A stretch of DNA of 64,000 nucleotides from Chitinophaga sp. H8 (GTDB lineage Bacteria > Bacteroidota > Bacteroidia > Chitinophagales > Chitinophagaceae): the NCBI RefSeq assembly GCF_040567655.1, contig NZ_JBEXAC010000003.1:248001-312000 (forward strand), in the 5' to 3' direction. The notes under the pieces were generated by a model that did no database searches, was not told the origin of the DNA, and saw nothing but the letters and a program-made list of their open reading frames with translations. Of this stretch, positions 7,385-16,690 are shown piece by piece (the stretch's first letter is position 1; each line of letters opens with the position of its first letter). The position numbers and the translations under genes were made by a program.

Positions 7385-10300
7385 TTGAAATTTACCTTCC
7401 CGATCGGTTTTAGTGGCATTGTTTTTTTGCTCTTTTCATGCCTGGCAGTAAAAGCCCAGGAGCATGATCACGCTTCGTATTTTCCTTTACAGTTTACTGA
7501 AAATAAAGGGCAGTGGCATCAGGATGTGTTATACAGGTCTGAACTGGGAACCGCTTCGATTTTCCTCAAAAAGAATAGCTTTACTTTCCTGATCCTCAAC
7601 AAAGCAGATCTTGAGGAACTCCAGTATTTTATACATCCCAAACATACACCTGCCAAACCTCCCCATGTGGAGTATGATAAAAAAGGTGGTACACAGGCAG
7701 TTGCCACGGCTCCGGCAAACGTAGCCGGAAGCAACATACCCGGCAAGCCGCGTACTATGCCAAAAGTGCGGGCGCATGCCTATGAGGTAGCTTTCCTGAA
7801 CACCAGCAATCAGGCAGAAATAGTTCCGGAAAAAGTACAGGAAGGATATGCCAACTACCTGATTGGAAATGATCCCTCCAAGTGGAAAGGAGAGGTAAAG
7901 TCTTATCAGCGGGTTAACTATAAAAATCTTTATCCGGGTATAGATGCACTGGTGTATTCAGAAACAGCCCAGTTGAAATACGACCTGATTGTACATCCCG
8001 GCGCTAATCCTGCTAATATCCAGCTGGAATATGACGGTACTGATGGGATCGAACTTAAAAAAGGACAGCTGCATATCCGTACCTCCGCAGGAGAAGTGAT
8101 CGAACAAATGCCATTTGCATACCAATACATTAATAATCAACGTGTATCCGTAAAAGTTGCTTATGAGCTAAAAGGCAATAAAGTGGGTTTTAAGGTATCC
8201 GGTAAATATGATAGTCATTATCCGCTGGTGATAGATCCTACCTACGTTTTTTCTACGGTATCAGGTTCTGTGGCAGACAACTGGGGATTTACTGCTACCT
8301 ATGACGAAGAAGGCAGTTTTTATGGAGGCGGTATTGTTTTCAGTGCAGGATATCCTACCACTATTGGCGTGGTACAAAGTGCTTTTGGTGGAGGCGATTT
8401 TGATATGGGTATTTCTAAATTCAGTGCCAACGGACGTAACCTGATATATGCTACCTACATCGGAGGAAATGCAAGAGAGCAGCCCCATAGCCTGTTTGTA
8501 GATGGTGCCGGTAACCTGGTAATTTCCGGACGAACAGAATCTTCTAATTACCCGGCTACCGCAACCATCGGAACCAGGGGAGGATGGGATCTGGCAATTA
8601 CCAAACTGAATGCTACCGGAAGCAGTATCATCGGTTCATTGATTATTGGCGGCAGCGGCAATGATGGGGTAAATATGGATGAAGACAGGCGTGGCCCCGC
8701 CAGGGTATTGGCCCGTAATTACGGGGATGATGCCCGCAGCGAAGTGGTGATCGATAATGCTGGTTATATCTATGTAGCCAGCAGTACACGTTCTTCCGAT
8801 TTTCCTATTGTTCAAAAAAACGGGAATGTTTTCCAGCCCAATTTTGGTGGCGGACAGGATGGTGTAGTGCTGAAAATCACACCTGATTGTACGGATGTGG
8901 TTTGGTCCAGTTTCCTGGGGGGCAGTAAAGAAGATGCGGCGTACGTCATTGCCCTGAATGGATTGAATACCTTGTATGTGGCTGGGGGTACTGCCAGCGA
9001 TGATTTTAAAACTACCAGTGGAGCCTTATACCCTGCTTACCGGGGTGGTGTTTGTGATGGCTATATTGTACACATAGCCAACAATGGTTCCAGTATTTTA
9101 CAAAGTACCTACCTGGGCGCAGAGAACGTATCTGCCGACCAGATATATGGTATTCAGCTGGATAGCAAAGGATATGTTTATGTAATGGGTACCACCGAAG
9201 GGAACTGGCCGATCATGCAGCCAACAGGTACCGCTACTTTTTACAATGATAATTCCAGACAATTTATTTCAAAACTAACCCCCGACCTGTCTAAGTTCGT
9301 TTATTCCACCACTTTCGGTAAACAGGGCTTTAATCCCAGCTTATCGCCGGTAGCCTTCCTGGTAGACCGGTGCGAGAACGTTTACGTTTCCGGATGGGGC
9401 GGTGGTATCAATATTGAAGCCGGGTATCCCAATTCCGGTGTGTCTGGCCTGCGGATCACCCCGGATGCTTTACAGAGCAATACAGATGGCGCCGACTTTT
9501 ACTTTTTTGTGCTCCGCCGGGATGCTACAGAAATATTGTTTGGCAGCTACTTTGGGGGATATGGTCTTTCCGAACATGTGGACGGCGGTACCAGCCGGTT
9601 TGACCGTAACGGGGTCATCTACCAGGGTATTTGTGCCTGGTGCGGTGCAAGCCCTAAACCCCGGTATCCTACCACCCCGGGAGCTTACGCTACCAGGCCG
9701 TCTGTAAACTGTAACCTGGGGGCACTAAAAATTGCTTTTAACCTGGATGGGGTAAAAGCGGGGATCAAAACAGAAGACCGCAGGAAAAACTACTGCGTAC
9801 CAGCAGATATTACTTTTGTAGATACTACCCGCCAGCCTGCACAAACCTGGAGGTGGGTATTCGGAGATGGGAATGAACAAACAGTTACTACCATCGATCC
9901 GGTAACCCATACTTATAACCAGATCGGGAAGTATAAGGTGATGTTGATCAAAACGGATACCCGCAGCTGTAACGGCGCGGATACCGCTTATTTTGATGTG
10001 AATGTAAGAGCGGATGAAGTACAGTTCAATTTTACCGGTTTGCGTCAGCAGCCTTGTCAGGAAAGGAAATACCTGTTTGACCTGGATCTTATTTCGGTAC
10101 CTGCGGGTAAGCCGCTGGGCCCTAAATCTTTTGTGTTTGACCTGGGCGACGGCACGCCACCGGATTCTGTAGGGCCGGGATCTTTCCCTTATACCCATTC
10201 TTATCCGGAAGATGGTATTTATAACGTATCACTGACACTGGTAGATACCAACTATTGTAATGCACCGGATACCAGAACGTTGCCATTGCGTGTGGCGATT

Positions 10301-11062
10301 AACGTGGTAGCCAGCTTTACGATGCCGGACAGTGTGTGTGTACCGGCTGCTATCCAGCTGGAAAATACTTCCAAAGGCGGGGAAAGATTCCTGTGGACAT
10401 TTGAGGATGATGGTACTACGAGTACTGAAGTGTCGCCCATCCATCATTTTATCAAACCTGGCAGATACGGTGTAAAGCTGGAAGTATTTGATGACAATAC
10501 CTGTAACAAAAAGGATGAAGTCACTACCTATATCATTGTGAGCAGCCCGCCGGTAGCTGAATTTTCTTACACACCTATTAAGCCACAGGAAAATACACCT
10601 ACCCAGTTTACTAACCTGTCGGTAGATGCGGTTGCTTACCGCTGGCAGTTTGGTGATGGAGATACTTCCAGCTTACGGGATCCATCTCACCAGTACCTTA
10701 AAACGGGGACCTATAATGTTTGTTTAACGGCTATCAATGCTGCAGGTTGTGACTCCACTGTTTGTCAGCCGGTAAGTGCACTGATCAATCCGTTGTTTGA
10801 TATACCTACAGCATTTTCTCCCAACAATGATGGTATCAATGATTTCTTTGAAATAAAAGGATTTGGTATCATCAACTACAATATGAAAATATTTAACCGG
10901 TGGGGACAACTGGTATTCGAAAGTAATAACCCCCGGGTGAGTTGGGATGGTAGGTTTAAAGGCGCTGTTCAGCCTATGGATGCCTACGCTTATGTGGTGA
11001 ATATAGAATTCAGTGATGGAACGAAAGCCAATAAGTCAGGAAGTGTAACTTTGTTAAGATGA
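7385..11062 (+). CDS. Large secreted PKD-domain protein with T9SS type B (gliding-type) C-terminal signal
   Basis: A 1225-residue exported protein starting at TTG (MKFTFPIGFSG) with a signal peptide ending near AVKAQ (residue 25). Residues about 30-290 match the N-terminal domain with the FTENKGQWHQDVLY opening common in SBBP/DUF7948 proteins. Residues about 290-780 hold SBBP/beta-propeller-like repeats (for example YVASSTRSSDFP). Four PKD-like modules follow between 800 and 1110 (WRWVFGDGNE, VFDLGDGTPP, FLWTFEDDGT, YRWQFGDGDTS). The last 90 residues (FSPNNDGINDFF, FNRWGQLVFES, WDGRFKG, SGSVTLLR) form the gliding-motility type C-terminal domain that T9SS recognises. A PorP/SprF gene begins 7 bp later, the usual partner arrangement. 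It is likely a cell-surface adhesin or structural protein; its ligand is unknown. Confidence 0.9.
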   Translation: MKFTFPIGFSGIVFLLFSCLAVKAQEHDHASYFPLQFTENKGQWHQDVLYRSELGTASIFLKKNSFTFLILNKADLEELQYFIHPKHTPAKPPHVEYDKKGGTQAVATAPANVAGSNIPGKPRTMPKVRAHAYEVAFLNTSNQAEIVPEKVQEGYANYLIGNDPSKWKGEVKSYQRVNYKNLYPGIDALVYSETAQLKYDLIVHPGANPANIQLEYDGTDGIELKKGQLHIRTSAGEVIEQMPFAYQYINNQRVSVKVAYELKGNKVGFKVSGKYDSHYPLVIDPTYVFSTVSGSVADNWGFTATYDEEGSFYGGGIVFSAGYPTTIGVVQSAFGGGDFDMGISKFSANGRNLIYATYIGGNAREQPHSLFVDGAGNLVISGRTESSNYPATATIGTRGGWDLAITKLNATGSSIIGSLIIGGSGNDGVNMDEDRRGPARVLARNYGDDARSEVVIDNAGYIYVASSTRSSDFPIVQKNGNVFQPNFGGGQDGVVLKITPDCTDVVWSSFLGGSKEDAAYVIALNGLNTLYVAGGTASDDFKTTSGALYPAYRGGVCDGYIVHIANNGSSILQSTYLGAENVSADQIYGIQLDSKGYVYVMGTTEGNWPIMQPTGTATFYNDNSRQFISKLTPDLSKFVYSTTFGKQGFNPSLSPVAFLVDRCENVYVSGWGGGINIEAGYPNSGVSGLRITPDALQSNTDGADFYFFVLRRDATEILFGSYFGGYGLSEHVDGGTSRFDRNGVIYQGICAWCGASPKPRYPTTPGAYATRPSVNCNLGALKIAFNLDGVKAGIKTEDRRKNYCVPADITFVDTTRQPAQTWRWVFGDGNEQTVTTIDPVTHTYNQIGKYKVMLIKTDTRSCNGADTAYFDVNVRADEVQFNFTGLRQQPCQERKYLFDLDLISVPAGKPLGPKSFVFDLGDGTPPDSVGPGSFPYTHSYPEDGIYNVSLTLVDTNYCNAPDTRTLPLRVAINVVASFTMPDSVCVPAAIQLENTSKGGERFLWTFEDDGTTSTEVSPIHHFIKPGRYGVKLEVFDDNTCNKKDEVTTYIIVSSPPVAEFSYTPIKPQENTPTQFTNLSVDAVAYRWQFGDGDTSSLRDPSHQYLKTGTYNVCLTAINAAGCDSTVCQPVSALINPLFDIPTAFSPNNDGINDFFEIKGFGIINYNMKIFNRWGQLVFESNNPRVSWDGRFKGAVQPMDAYAYVVNIEFSDGTKANKSGSVTLLR

Positions 11063-11069
11063 TGAGCTC

Positions 11070-12095
11070 ATGAAGCGATTTGTAAAAGGAATTTCGGGTG
11101 TAGTAATAGTGTTGCTGGCAGCAACATTGCAGGGTAATGCCCAGGATCTGCACTTTACCCAGTTTTTTAATTCACCACTGACCACTAATCCTGCCAATAC
11201 CGGGTTTATTCCTGATGGAAATTACCGGGTAGGCGTTAACTACAGGAATCAGTGGGCTTCCATTCCCGTGCCCTATAAAACGATGTCGCTTTTTGCAGAT
11301 TTTCAATTGCTGAGGGACCGGCTGGAATATGGCTGGTTAGGGGTGGGAGGAGTGATCCTCCGCGATGTGGCGGGTAGTGGCAATCTGTCTTCTACCAAAT
11401 TTTATGGGTCCGTAGCTTATCATCAGCTGCTGGGAATGAGCAGCCTATTGTCGGTAGGCTTTAATGCCGGTAGTGCCAATAAAAGGGTGGATATCACCAA
11501 ACTCACCTTCGGTGATCAGTGGAACGGAAAATTTTTCGATTCCCAGGTGCCTACGGGAGAACCCATTACACAATCCGGTATCAACTATTTTGATTTACAG
11601 GCCGGATTAAACTATGCTTATTTTCCTACAGACAATTTATATATCAACGGCGGTTTTTCTGTACAGCATGTGAATAAGCCCCGCGAAACATTCTATAAAG
11701 GTAATAACCAGATCGAACGCCGGTACATTGGTTTTTTAAACGCAAGCATCAAACTCAATGATGATGTAATCGTGAATCCTGCCGGTTATTATGCGATGCA
11801 GGCTAAATCAAGAGAGCTGGTGCTGGGCACCAATGTGGCTTATAACCTTTCGGGAGACGGGGAAAAGCAGGTGTATGGCGGTGTGTATTACCGGGTAAAT
11901 GATGCAGCTGCTTTCCTGGTAGGTTATCAGATCAGTAATGTGAAGATGATGTTCAGCTATGACATTACCACTTCACAGCTAGCCGCGTCCAACAGCCGGC
12001 AGGGGGCCTATGAAATAGGGATTGTCTATACCGGCCTCTACCCTAACCGTAGCTTTAACAGCGCACGGAGAGCTACTATCTGTCCGTCTTTTTAA
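11070..12095 (+). CDS. PorP/SprF family outer-membrane protein
   Basis: 341 residues with a signal peptide (cut near QGNAQ, residue 25) and the family opening DLHFTQFFNSPLTTNPANTGF, followed by YRVGVNYRNQWASIPVPYKT. The family is a predicted 14-stranded beta-barrel. SprF of Flavobacterium is needed for surface export of the SprB adhesin, and PorP is part of the T9SS of Porphyromonas. Start 7 bp after the stop of the large PKD protein implies one transcript and a dedicated role in exporting or anchoring it. A second PorP/SprF gene lies at 28279-29310. No T9SS core gene is in the window. Confidence 0.9.
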   Translation: MKRFVKGISGVVIVLLAATLQGNAQDLHFTQFFNSPLTTNPANTGFIPDGNYRVGVNYRNQWASIPVPYKTMSLFADFQLLRDRLEYGWLGVGGVILRDVAGSGNLSSTKFYGSVAYHQLLGMSSLLSVGFNAGSANKRVDITKLTFGDQWNGKFFDSQVPTGEPITQSGINYFDLQAGLNYAYFPTDNLYINGGFSVQHVNKPRETFYKGNNQIERRYIGFLNASIKLNDDVIVNPAGYYAMQAKSRELVLGTNVAYNLSGDGEKQVYGGVYYRVNDAAAFLVGYQISNVKMMFSYDITTSQLAASNSRQGAYEIGIVYTGLYPNRSFNSARRATICPSF

Positions 12096-12246
12096 GGAAT
12101 GCTGTTCTTTTCAAGGCCTGCTAAATAAAAGTTAAAAGTACCTGTTTCTGACGGTTGGAAATGTGCAAGGTTGTAATGTTGCACAAAGCATATAACGGGA
12201 TTTAAACAATAGCAAAGAAAGGATTTAAAAACATAATTTAACCACT

Positions 12247-12843
12247 ATGAAACGTTTATTAATAGGTATCGTACTGGTAATGGGTGCTCACCTGGCCAAT
12301 GCTCAATATTATAAAACGGATACCACTAGAAAACCTCCTCCGGAAAGAAGGGAAGGTGGATTTGACCGCTCCCGTTTAATGGTAGGCGGATCCGTAGGAG
12401 CAGTGATCGGAGACTATACCAATATTAATCTCTCCCCTATGATAGGTTACCGGTTTTCCGACTATTTCGCTGCCGGTGTTACTATCAATGCACAATACGG
12501 TTCTGAACGTTTCCGTACGATCAATAACCTCACTACACAACGTAACCAGTATACTATTTTCGGAGGTGGCTTATACGGCCGGGTATATCCTATACAGGAA
12601 CTTTTTATCCATGTGCAGCCGGAATATAATCTGATCACTCAAAAAGTAACCTTATATGATCCTAAGAGTACTTATAAAAGCAGTTATGGTACCCCCAGCT
12701 TGCTGATAGGTGGTGGTTATTCCCAACCTGTGAGTGATAGGGCAGCCATCAGTCTGATGGTATTGTACGATATTCTGCAGGATAAAAATTCTCCTTATCA
12801 GAACAGACCTGTTTTCCGTGGCGGGGTGAACATCGGGATCTGA
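12247..12843 (+). CDS. Small outer-membrane beta-barrel protein
   Basis: 198 residues with a clear signal peptide (LIGIVLVMGAHLANAQ). The mature part alternates polar and aromatic or glycine-rich residues (MVGGSVGAVIGDYTNINLSPMIGYRFSD and later strands), ending in a typical barrel strand FRGGVNIGI. A proline/charged stretch (KPPPERREGG) precedes the barrel. This matches the general OmpA-like/OmpW-like small barrels of Bacteroidota; no specific family was recognised. It has its own 150-bp leader region, so it is probably separate from the PorP/SprF gene before it, and a strong terminator follows at 12933-12970. Confidence 0.8.
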   Translation: MKRLLIGIVLVMGAHLANAQYYKTDTTRKPPPERREGGFDRSRLMVGGSVGAVIGDYTNINLSPMIGYRFSDYFAAGVTINAQYGSERFRTINNLTTQRNQYTIFGGGLYGRVYPIQELFIHVQPEYNLITQKVTLYDPKSTYKSSYGTPSLLIGGGYSQPVSDRAAISLMVLYDILQDKNSPYQNRPVFRGGVNIGI

Positions 12844-12932
12844 TGAAGCTGTAAAACCGGGCTTCCCGCTTCGTGAGGCTTTTGGCATCTGGTAACCGTC
12901 AATTGCAATAGTTTACTTAAAATATACATCAC

Positions 12933-12970
12933 CGGGCTGGCCAATATTTTTAGGTCGGCCCGTTTTTTTT
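12933..12970 (+). terminator. Intrinsic terminator after the small barrel gene
   Basis: CGGGCTGGCC and GGTCGGCCCG form a GC-rich stem with one G-T pair and one mismatch, followed by eight T. The rest of this 292-bp gap holds only the promoter of the following gene. Confidence 0.8.
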
Positions 12971-13103
12971 AAGACTATTTGATGATGAAGCCCTTGTGTA
13001 ATATGTATTTAGGGGGTAAGTGAACCAGTCATATTGATACGTTTTCTGCATTAATCTAATGTTAATTGTTTATAATGGCTAAACTTTTATAGGCTATGGA
13101 TGC

Positions 13104-13111
13104 TATCTTTG
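13104..13111 (+). promoter_or_regulatory. -7 promoter box (TATCTTTG) of the phosphonatase-like operon
   Basis: Exact TAnnTTTG match, 24 bp upstream of the ATG at 13136. Confidence 0.6.
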
Positions 13112-13135
13112 CCAGAACAAACAACGCGCTAAACA

Positions 13136-13813
13136 ATGGGTATAAAGCTAGTCGTATTTGATATTGCAGGCACTACCCTGCATGATGAATCCAATGTAGC
13201 CCTGGTATTGCAGCAAGCAATAAAGACGGCAGGGGTAACTGTGTCTGTGGAAGAGGTTAATGAAGTAATGGGGTATGCCAAGCCGTTTGCAATCCGCCAT
13301 TTGCTGGAGCAAAAGCAGGATGCACGTTTTAAAGATCCTGTGTTTATAGACCAGTTGCATGAACAGTTTGTACAGGAAATGAAAAATCATTATGCCCATA
13401 GTCCGGCTGTAAGGGAAAAAACAGGCACCACCGCCGTGTTGAAGGCATTAAAGGAAAAGGGGATTAAAGTAGGGTTGGATACCGGTTTTGACCGGGGGAT
13501 TACGAATGTTATCCTGGAAAGGGTAGGCTGGCAGCACAACGGACTTATTGATGCCGTGGTGACCAGCGATGAGGTGCCCAAGGGCAGGCCTTATCCTTAT
13601 ATGATTTATCGTACGATGGAGCAATTGGGCATTCAAAGTATTAAAGCGGTAGCCAAAGTAGGGGATACGGTTTCCGATCTGGAAGAAGGTACCAATGCCG
13701 GTTGCCGCTATGTAATAGGTGTTACTACCGGTGCGTATACCAGGAGTCAGCTGGCAGCAGGCCCTCATACCCACCTGATCGCTACTTTAGACGAATTATT
13801 CACCATACTCTGA
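13136..13813 (+). CDS. Phosphonatase-like HAD hydrolase
   Basis: A 225-residue HAD-superfamily hydrolase. The nucleophile motif FDIAGTT holds Asp9, with Ala11 at the position that is Asp in ordinary HAD phosphatases and Ala in phosphonoacetaldehyde hydrolase (PhnX). A cap segment reads MGYAKPFAIRHLL; its MGxxK aligns with the PhnX stretch that carries the Schiff-base lysine, here Lys49. GDTVSDLEEG near residue 173 is the HAD motif IV region. This fits the phosphonatase-like group (TIGR03351) that travels with the next gene. The start of the FAD oxidoreductase is 18 bp downstream, so the two form an operon. Likely role: cleaving the C-P bond of a phosphono-aldehyde. The exact substrate is inference. 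Confidence 0.85.
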   Translation: MGIKLVVFDIAGTTLHDESNVALVLQQAIKTAGVTVSVEEVNEVMGYAKPFAIRHLLEQKQDARFKDPVFIDQLHEQFVQEMKNHYAHSPAVREKTGTTAVLKALKEKGIKVGLDTGFDRGITNVILERVGWQHNGLIDAVVTSDEVPKGRPYPYMIYRTMEQLGIQSIKAVAKVGDTVSDLEEGTNAGCRYVIGVTTGAYTRSQLAAGPHTHLIATLDELFTIL

Positions 13814-13831
13814 GATCTTCAATAGCATATT

Positions 13832-14965
13832 ATGCAACAACATCAGGCCGACGTAGCTATTATTGGCGCGGGCATTGTAGGGCTTGCCATGGCCTATCAC
13901 CTGGCCGGCAAGGGAAAAAAAATAGTGGTATTTGAGCGCAACAGCAAAGCCATCAGTGCATCTATCCGCAATTTTGGCCTGGTATGGCCTGTGGGCCAGT
14001 CGGCAGGCCATATGTATGAACGTGCTTTAAAGAGTCGTCGTACCTGGCAGCACCTGGCCAACGCTACCGGATTACAATGCCAGGAAACAGGCTCCCTGCA
14101 CCTGGTATACCAGCAGGACGAGCTGGCAGTACTGGAAGAATTTACTCGCACCGCCCCTGCCAATGGTTATGAATGCCAGCTGTTAACCCCGGAACAGGTA
14201 GCACAGCGTAGTCAGGCTGTGAAAATGGACGGGCTGCTGGCAGGCATGTGGAGCAGCACCGAAATGACCGTCAACCCGCGGGAGGCCAGCGCTGTTATAG
14301 CCCGGTACCTGGAAGAACAGCAGGCAGTTACCTTCCGCTGGGGAACAGCGGTGAATTCATTGGAGATGCCCTATATCCGGACAAAGGACGAAAAATGGCA
14401 GGTAGACCAGGTATTTGTTTGCAGTGGTGCTGATTTTGAAACTTTGTACCCAGAAGTATACGCCCAGGCGCCCCTCACAAAATGTAAACTGCAAATGATG
14501 CGGACCGTGCCACAACCCGGCAACTGGTCGTTAGGGCCAGCGCTGTGCGCAGGACTTACCCTGATGCATTATGCAGCTTTTAATACCTGCAGTACCCTGG
14601 ATGCACTGAAGAAACGGGTGCAGGCAGAAATGCCGGAATACCTGCAATGGGGGATCCACCTGCTGATCTCGCAAAATGGTGCAGGAGAGCTTTCCATTGG
14701 AGATTCCCATGAATATGGGCCGGACTTTGAACCTTTCGATAAGGAGTTCATCAATGCACTCATCCTGAAATATATGCATACTTTCCTGGCTGCACCGGAT
14801 TATACTATTCAGGAGCGCTGGCATGGTATTTATCCTAAGCTGACCAATGGCGGAACAGACCTGATCCTCCAGCCGGAGAAAGAAGTGACTATCGTAAATG
14901 GATTGGGAGGAGCCGGTATGACACTGGGATTTGGACTGGCAGAAGAAATCACGGCAAAAATTTAA
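13832..14965 (+). CDS. FAD-dependent oxidoreductase of the phosphonate-associated group (TIGR03364 type)
   Basis: 377 residues of the DAO (D-amino acid oxidase/glycine oxidase) fold. The FAD-binding Rossmann motif is GAGIVG (12-17), preceded by DVAII and followed by the acidic VFER; a C-terminal NGLGGAGMTLGFGLAEEI closes the FAD site. The sequence SIRNFGLVWPVGQ after the dinucleotide site is characteristic of this group. Family members sit next to phosphonatase-like hydrolases and are proposed to deaminate an aminophosphonate oxidatively to an aldehyde that the hydrolase then cleaves. Only 18 bp separate the genes. No phosphonate transporter or phn regulator is nearby, so uptake must come from elsewhere. 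Confidence 0.85.
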   Translation: MQQHQADVAIIGAGIVGLAMAYHLAGKGKKIVVFERNSKAISASIRNFGLVWPVGQSAGHMYERALKSRRTWQHLANATGLQCQETGSLHLVYQQDELAVLEEFTRTAPANGYECQLLTPEQVAQRSQAVKMDGLLAGMWSSTEMTVNPREASAVIARYLEEQQAVTFRWGTAVNSLEMPYIRTKDEKWQVDQVFVCSGADFETLYPEVYAQAPLTKCKLQMMRTVPQPGNWSLGPALCAGLTLMHYAAFNTCSTLDALKKRVQAEMPEYLQWGIHLLISQNGAGELSIGDSHEYGPDFEPFDKEFINALILKYMHTFLAAPDYTIQERWHGIYPKLTNGGTDLILQPEKEVTIVNGLGGAGMTLGFGLAEEITAKI

Positions 14966-15098
14966 TGTTCAACGGCGGATACGGTACGGGGATAACATGA
15001 TCGAAGCAGGCCGAACAGGACAGTATAGGATACTCATGTGCCACAGAACCTTAATTTTATAGTAATAACAAGTATCTACAATTGACAACGTGTTAAAT

Positions 15099-15130
15099 AA
15101 AAGCAGGTTTCTTTCCAGTTACCTGCTTTT
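15099..15130. terminator. Bidirectional intrinsic terminator between convergent genes
   Basis: AAAAGCAGGT (15099-15108) and ACCTGCTTTT (15121-15130) form a perfect stem with T runs on both strands. It serves the oxidoreductase (+) and the LOG gene (-), whose stop is 9 bp further on. Confidence 0.85.
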
Positions 15131-15138
15131 TTTATGGC

Positions 15139-15675
15139 TTACATCATCAGGTTTAATAATGCTGCTGCCGTAGTGGCCATCCGTAGGTTTTCTACCTGGA
15201 TGGTGGGGGCAAAGGCTTCATCCCTGACAGTCAGTATGTGCTGATATAAATGATCATAAAACTTTTCCACGTTCAATAATCCTACCATTTTTGTGTGCAG
15301 CGTGAGCTGGTTCCAGGTAATGATCTCAAACAGCTCATCCAGTGTGCCAAAGCCACCAGGCAAGGCAATAGCGGCATCACTCATTTCATATATAATGGTT
15401 TTGCGCTGATGCATGGTCTGCACTTCTATCTGCTGCGTAAGATTTTCGTGTTTGCGTTCCCGTGTATTCAGGAACTCAGGGATTACGCCTGTTACTCTTC
15501 CGCCTTTTTCCAGTACACTATCTGCTACTACTCCCATTAAGCCTGCTTTACCACCACCATATACCAGGGTGATATCATGTTGTGCCAGCAGGTGACCCAG
15601 TGCCTGCGCTTCCTTTGCATAAGAGGGGTGATTACCCATACTGCTACCGCAAAAAACAGCAATACTTCTGCCCAT
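15139..15675 (-). CDS. LOG-family protein (TIGR00730), short type
   Basis: 178 residues. The Rossmann-like fold begins IAVFCGSSMGNHPSY; MHQRKTIIYE (Arg91) and PGGFGTLDE (106-114) are the conserved nucleotide-binding and catalytic motifs of LOG phosphoribohydrolases, which cut a nucleoside 5'-monophosphate into base and ribose 5-phosphate (cytokinin activation in plants). In most bacteria the physiological substrate is unknown. The gene stands head-to-head with a second, divergent LOG-family gene at 15832, separated by about 155 bp. A TAAATTTG box at 15700-15693 (minus) is its likely promoter. Confidence 0.88.
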   Translation of the reverse strand: MGRSIAVFCGSSMGNHPSYAKEAQALGHLLAQHDITLVYGGGKAGLMGVVADSVLEKGGRVTGVIPEFLNTRERKHENLTQQIEVQTMHQRKTIIYEMSDAAIALPGGFGTLDELFEIITWNQLTLHTKMVGLLNVEKFYDHLYQHILTVRDEAFAPTIQVENLRMATTAAALLNLMM

Positions 15676-15692
15676 AATGAATATTTAAGCGC

Positions 15693-15700
15693 CAAATTTA
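15693..15700 (-). promoter_or_regulatory. -7 promoter box (TAAATTTG) of the minus-strand LOG gene
   Basis: Exact TAnnTTTG match on the minus strand, 17 bp upstream of the ATG at 15675. Confidence 0.55.
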
Positions 15701-15831
15701 AAGGTTCCGGAGAACAATTATCATATATCAAAATTCGGCTTAATGGATAAATGGTCATAAATTCGGGTATCGAAGCGGCATCATCACAGTAAAGACTGCC
15801 GGATTATTATTAAGTTAAAAATACAGATTGA

Positions 15832-16530
15832 ATGAATGATACTTTAAAGAACCTGAAAGAAAGAGATTGGACAGAAACCCGTGCGCACTCCAGCTGGCAG
15901 ATATTCAAGATCATGGCAGAGTTTGTAGAAGGCTTTGAATCCCTGGCTAAAATAGGACCTTGTATTTCCATCTTTGGTTCCGCTCGTACCAAGCCGGGCA
16001 ACAGATATTATGACCTGGCGGAAGAAATTGCACGTCGCCTTTCTGAAGAAGGATTTGGCGTAATTACCGGTGGCGGCCCCGGTGTGATGGAAGCGGCCAA
16101 TAAAGGCGCACAGGCCGCTAATGGCAAATCAGTAGGCGCCAATATCACCCTGCCGCATGAACAATATCCCAATAAATATATTGACTACGATAAGAGCCTG
16201 AACTTTGATTATTTCTTTGTTCGTAAAGTCATGTTCACCAAGTATTCGCAGGGCTTTATTATGATGCCCGGCGGGTTTGGTACCATGGATGAGTTTTTTG
16301 AGGTATTGACACTTATCCAGACAAAGAAAATGACTGAAACACCTATGGTACTTGTAGGGCGTGACTACTGGAGTGGCTTGCTGGATTGGGTCCGCACGGT
16401 GATGCTGGAAAAGGAGAGCAATATTTCTCCGGAAGATCTGAACCTGCTTCAACTGTTTGATACAGCTGATGAAGTAGTGGAGTATTTCCGGGTGTTCTAT
16501 ACCACTAATAAACTACGGCCAAACTTCTAA
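15832..16530 (+). CDS. LOG-family protein, long type with N-terminal extension
   Basis: 232 residues. About 40 residues (MNDTLKNLKERDWTETRAHS and a helix) precede the LOG fold, which begins CISIFGSARTKPGN. GGGPGVMEAANKGA (80-93) and PGGFGTMDE (146-154) are the family motifs, and FFVRKVMF supplies the RK pair. The N-terminal extension and overall length set it apart from its neighbour at 15139-15675, so these are not a recent duplication. Such long forms are often annotated only as TIGR00730 family. The biological substrate is unknown. Confidence 0.87.
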   Translation: MNDTLKNLKERDWTETRAHSSWQIFKIMAEFVEGFESLAKIGPCISIFGSARTKPGNRYYDLAEEIARRLSEEGFGVITGGGPGVMEAANKGAQAANGKSVGANITLPHEQYPNKYIDYDKSLNFDYFFVRKVMFTKYSQGFIMMPGGFGTMDEFFEVLTLIQTKKMTETPMVLVGRDYWSGLLDWVRTVMLEKESNISPEDLNLLQLFDTADEVVEYFRVFYTTNKLRPNF

Positions 16531-16668
16531 CAATATAAGGATACCGGTTAAGCTGCAGGTATTTGAATGCAGTCTGCAGAAATAAATGTGTTTGTATAAA
16601 CGTTTGTTTTAATAGTCAGGTGATGTAGTATTCATGACTTTCAGCTTTAACCTTTCCACTTTTTGCAA

Positions 16669-16676
16669 TAGATTTG
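16669..16676 (+). promoter_or_regulatory. -7 promoter box (TAGATTTG) of the O-methyltransferase gene
   Basis: Exact TAnnTTTG match, 15 bp upstream of the ATG at 16691. It rules out the in-frame ATG at 16634 as the translation start. Confidence 0.55.
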
Positions 16677-16690
16677 CAGAAATTTTATAT

